Assembly (NCBI GenBank): GCA_027483505.1
Contig: JAIXUP010000043.1
Location: 1 to 54,442, forward strand
DNA length: 54,442 nucleotides
Direction of reading: 5' to 3'
Source of the DNA: Hyphomicrobiales bacterium
GTDB lineage: Bacteria > Pseudomonadota > Alphaproteobacteria > Rhizobiales > Beijerinckiaceae
The notes beneath the pieces are model-generated. The model saw nothing but the letters and a program-made list of their open reading frames with translations, was not told the origin of the DNA and searched no databases. A program made the translations under genes and the position numbers. How positions within the stretch are numbered: position 1 is the first letter of the stretch; every line of letters starts with the position of its first letter. Shown in pieces: positions 52,352 to 54,442 of this stretch.

Positions 52352-53190
52352 TGGCCGCCATGATGAAATTCCCGTCCTCGAGAAAGATGACGCTGATCGC
52401 CGGGGCTATCGTCGCCATCAATGGCTTCTTTCCGGCCCTGTGGATCCTGTTCACTTCGCTGAAGACCGAAAGCGAGTTGATGCGCCTGCCGATCACGATC
52501 TGGCCGGCTGCGCCGACGCTGGGCAACTACGCCCGCGTCTTCACCGACCAGCCGATCTTCCTTTTCATGTGGAACTCGTTCGTGGTGGCGGTGCTCTCGA
52601 CCATCCTGTGCGTCACCGTCTCGGCGTTGGCGGCCTATGCACTGGTGCGGCTGCGCATCCCGGCGCCGAACGTCATCTTGTCGGTGCTGCTGGCGGTGGC
52701 GATGTTCCCGCTGATCTCGCTGATGGTGCCGCTGTTCTCGGTGATGCGCGATCTGTCGCTGCTCAACACCTGGTGGGCGCTGATCTTCCCCTATGCCGTG
52801 CTGTCCATGCCGGTGTGCACGCTGGTGCTGATCTCGTTCTTCCAGGACATCCCGCGCGACCTCGAGAACGCCGCCATGATCGACGGCTGTTCAAGGCTCG
52901 GCGCACTCTGGCATGTGGTCATCCCGCTGACCGCGCCGGGCGTCTTCACCGCCGGCATCCTCGCCTTCGTCAATGCCTGGGATGAGTTCCTGCTGGCGCT
53001 GACCCTCGCTCCGCGTGTCGCCAGCCGCACGCTGCCGGTCGGCATCACGCTCTATCAGGGCGAGTTCTCCTTCCCCTGGCCGATCATCTCGGCCGCCCTG
53101 ATCATCGCCATCGTGCCGATCTGCATCATCATCGCGATTTTCCAGGAACGCGTGGTCGGGGGGCTGACTTCGGGCGGGGTGAAGGGGTAG
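52351..53190 (+). CDS. sugar ABC transporter permease, UgpE/MalG type
   Basis: Permease of 279 residues. Features are PALWILFTSLKTESELMRLP after helix 1, TLGNYARVFTDQPIF, the coupling motif DLENAAMIDGCSRLGALWHVVIPL (core ENAAMIDGC), and the C-terminal QERVVGGLTSGGVKG, the standard MalG/UgpE ending. Translationally coupled to the previous gene. It completes a four-gene importer, with tRNA-Gly 61 bp further on. Confidence 0.93.
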   Translation: MAAMMKFPSSRKMTLIAGAIVAINGFFPALWILFTSLKTESELMRLPITIWPAAPTLGNYARVFTDQPIFLFMWNSFVVAVLSTILCVTVSALAAYALVRLRIPAPNVILSVLLAVAMFPLISLMVPLFSVMRDLSLLNTWWALIFPYAVLSMPVCTLVLISFFQDIPRDLENAAMIDGCSRLGALWHVVIPLTAPGVFTAGILAFVNAWDEFLLALTLAPRVASRTLPVGITLYQGEFSFPWPIISAALIIAIVPICIIIAIFQERVVGGLTSGGVKG

Positions 53191-53251
53191 TCGCCACAGC
53201 GCATTTTTGACTTGCGCCATTTGGCCAAATCTGGTCACTCACGCTTCAGAT

Positions 53252-53325
53252 GCGGGTGTAGCTCAATGGTAGAGCAGCAGCCTTCCAAGCTGAATACGAG
53301 GGTTCGATTCCCTTCACCCGCTCCA
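53252..53325 (+). tRNA. tRNA-Gly(UCC)
   Basis: 74 bases fold as a cloverleaf. The acceptor is GCGGGTG/CACCCGC with discriminator T and encoded CCA. The anticodon loop is CTTCCAA (TCC), and the T arm is GAGGGTTCGATTCCCTT. Upstream are a TTGACT (53207-53212), a possible -35 with no good -10, and a 12-base palindrome ATTTGGCCAAAT (53219-53230). Confidence 0.96.
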
Positions 53326-53457
53326 TCCCCTCCGTGATGCCCTGTTCCCCAGCCTGACCGGCCCGGTATGCATCCGGCCGGACCTTGACGCCGATTGCTG
53401 ATGCGAAAAACGCCATTGCCGAAAAAGACGCCATTCCACGCCCTTCAACTGTTGAAT

Positions 53458-53474
53458 TGCATCCTTTTTGGGCG
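53458..53474 (+). promoter_or_regulatory. possible NtrC-type site upstream of urtA
   Basis: TGCATC-N5-(TG)GGCG resembles the NtrC consensus TGCACC-N5-GGTGCA with about two thirds of the specified bases matching. It lies about 50 bp upstream of the sigma-54 promoter. Weak on its own; listed because of that context. Confidence 0.3.
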
Positions 53475-53524
53475 TGCTTTGCCGGGTTCGTCGGGCGGCT
53501 GCTGAGAAACAACAGCTTTCCGCA

Positions 53525-53540
53525 TGGCATGGGCCTTGCT
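53525..53540 (+). promoter_or_regulatory. sigma-54 (RpoN) promoter of urtA
   Basis: TGGCATG (53525-53531), four bases, then TTGCT (53536-53540). The GG and GC dinucleotides are separated by ten bases, as required for -24/-12 promoters, and all but one consensus position match (T for C in TGGCACG). Transcription would start near 53550, about 49 bases before the urtA ATG. Urea transport genes are commonly NtrC/sigma-54 dependent. Confidence 0.7.
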
Positions 53541-53598
53541 CTTCCAACGGACGATGATCGTGCATTGGTCGACCATCTCACAAGCAAGGAGAGACAAG

Positions 53599-54442
53599 AT
53601 GAGCTTCACGCGTCGCGGAGTTCTGGGGGCGGCATTGGGTGGCGCGACTGCCCTCGCAACGGGGTATCGCCCCGCATTTGCGCAAGGCGCGCCGATCAAG
53701 GTGGGAATTCTGCATTCGCTGTCGGGAACGATGGCCATTTCCGAAACGACCCTGAAAGACGTGATGCTCATGCTGATCGAGCAGCAGAACGCCAAGGGCG
53801 GCCTGCTCGGGCGCAGGCTTGAGCCGGTGGTCGTCGATCCGGCTTCAAACTGGCCTCTGTTCGCCGAGAAGGCACGCGAGTTGATCACGGGCGGCTGCTC
53901 GTCGGTCTTCGGCTGCTGGACCTCGGTGTCGCGCAAGTCGGTGCTGCCGGTGTTCAAGGAACTCAACAACATCCTGTTCTACCCCGTCCAGTACGAGGGC
54001 GAGGAGAGCGAGCGCAACGTGTTCTACACCGGCGCCGCCCCGAACCAGCAGGCGATCCCTGCTGTCGATTATCTGATGAGCAAGGATGGCGGCGAGGCCA
54101 AGCGCTGGGTGCTGGCCGGCACGGACTATGTTTATCCGCGCACCACCAACAAGATCCTCGAAGCCTACCTGATCTCCAAGGGCGTCGCGCCTGCCGATAT
54201 CATGATCAACTACACCCCGTTCGGCCATTCGGACTGGCAGACGATCGTCTCCGACATCAAGAAATTTGGCTCGGCCGGCAAGAAGACCGCCGTGGTCTCG
54301 ACCATCAACGGCGACGCCAACGTGCCGTTCTACAAGGAACTCGGCAACCAGGGCATCAAGGCGACGGACATTCCGGTCGTGGCCTTCTCGGTCGGCGAGG
54401 AAGAGCTGGCCGGCATCGACACCCGGCCGCTGGTCGGCCACC
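53599..54442 (+). CDS. urtA: urea ABC transporter substrate-binding protein (3' end outside window)
   Basis: The first 281 codons of a periplasmic urea-binding protein; the gene runs off the window. A Tat-like signal (FTRRGVLGAALGG, cleavage after AFAQ) is followed by IKVGILHSLSGTMAISE, LLGRRLEPVVVDPASNWP, SVFGCWTSVSRKSVLP and YPVQYEGEE, all typical of UrtA/FmdD-type proteins. AGGAG precedes ATG 53599. Short-chain amides are the main alternative ligand. urtBCDE, and perhaps urease genes, would be expected just downstream. Confidence 0.93.
   Translation, partial: MSFTRRGVLGAALGGATALATGYRPAFAQGAPIKVGILHSLSGTMAISETTLKDVMLMLIEQQNAKGGLLGRRLEPVVVDPASNWPLFAEKARELITGGCSSVFGCWTSVSRKSVLPVFKELNNILFYPVQYEGEESERNVFYTGAAPNQQAIPAVDYLMSKDGGEAKRWVLAGTDYVYPRTTNKILEAYLISKGVAPADIMINYTPFGHSDWQTIVSDIKKFGSAGKKTAVVSTINGDANVPFYKELGNQGIKATDIPVVAFSVGEEELAGIDTRPLVGH

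Noticed and set aside
36800..53598. Integration sites (duplicated tRNA 3' ends) that would mark genomic islands at the three tRNA genes.
   Set aside because: No second copy of any tRNA 3' end and no integrase or transposase gene was found by eye.

Overview
The window is a high-GC alphaproteobacterial chromosome segment, most likely Hyphomicrobiales (Rhizobiales). The evidence is the gene order HAD nucleotidase-dapD-dapE facing def-fmt-truA, a GlnD of rhizobial length, an alphaproteobacterial-type SOS box (GTTC-N7-GTTC), REP-like palindromes of the kind common in Bradyrhizobium relatives, and many ABC importers for organic nutrients. I cannot name the genus from sequence alone. No phage genes, insertion sequences, rRNA genes or CRISPR arrays were seen.

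Layout. 1-7.4 kb is core: pyrimidine nucleotidase, a membrane diguanylate cyclase, lysine/peptidoglycan precursor synthesis (dapD, dapE), tRNA and nascent-protein processing (truA, fmt, def) and rmuC behind a LexA-type box. 7.4-10.7 kb is an OsmC protein and an SsuABC-like sulfonate/taurine-type importer. 11-14.5 kb is glnD and grpE. 14.6-17.8 kb is a molybdenum-cofactor maturation set in which the two halves of XdhC are separate genes flanking a LysE exporter. 18.1-22.8 kb holds an orphan TadG-like VWA protein and the transglutaminase-like/alpha-E/ATP-grasp operon; its transglutaminase-like protein lacks the nucleophilic Cys.

23.4-35.4 kb is a self-contained, probably substrate-induced catabolic locus. 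A GntR/FCD regulator and one enolase-superfamily enzyme are divergent from a long operon encoding an aspartoacylase/DoeB-like deacylase, an M81 (MlrC-like) metallopeptidase, a second enolase-superfamily enzyme, a class II aldolase and a full Dpp-type importer. The substrate is unknown. I consider it the best candidate for an undescribed pathway.

35.6-40.6 kb holds an exported ankyrin protein overlapping a Tat-type exported deaminase gene, tRNA-Thr, an MHS-family MFS transporter, a small secreted protein and rlmB. 40.9-48.5 kb is a second Dpp-type importer without its own binding protein in the operon, an M24 peptidase, a glyoxalase-like protein and a separate family 5 binding protein. 48.6-53.2 kb is tRNA-Tyr and a UgpC-type sugar importer, with two REP-like palindromes between the binding protein and permease genes. 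The window ends with tRNA-Gly and the start of urtA (urea importer), preceded by a good sigma-54 promoter. With glnD also present, nitrogen control touches the window twice.

Start codons were chosen by ribosome-binding sites, family length and operon overlap. Several genes use GTG or TTG. Product names rest on motifs and family memory, not on database searches.
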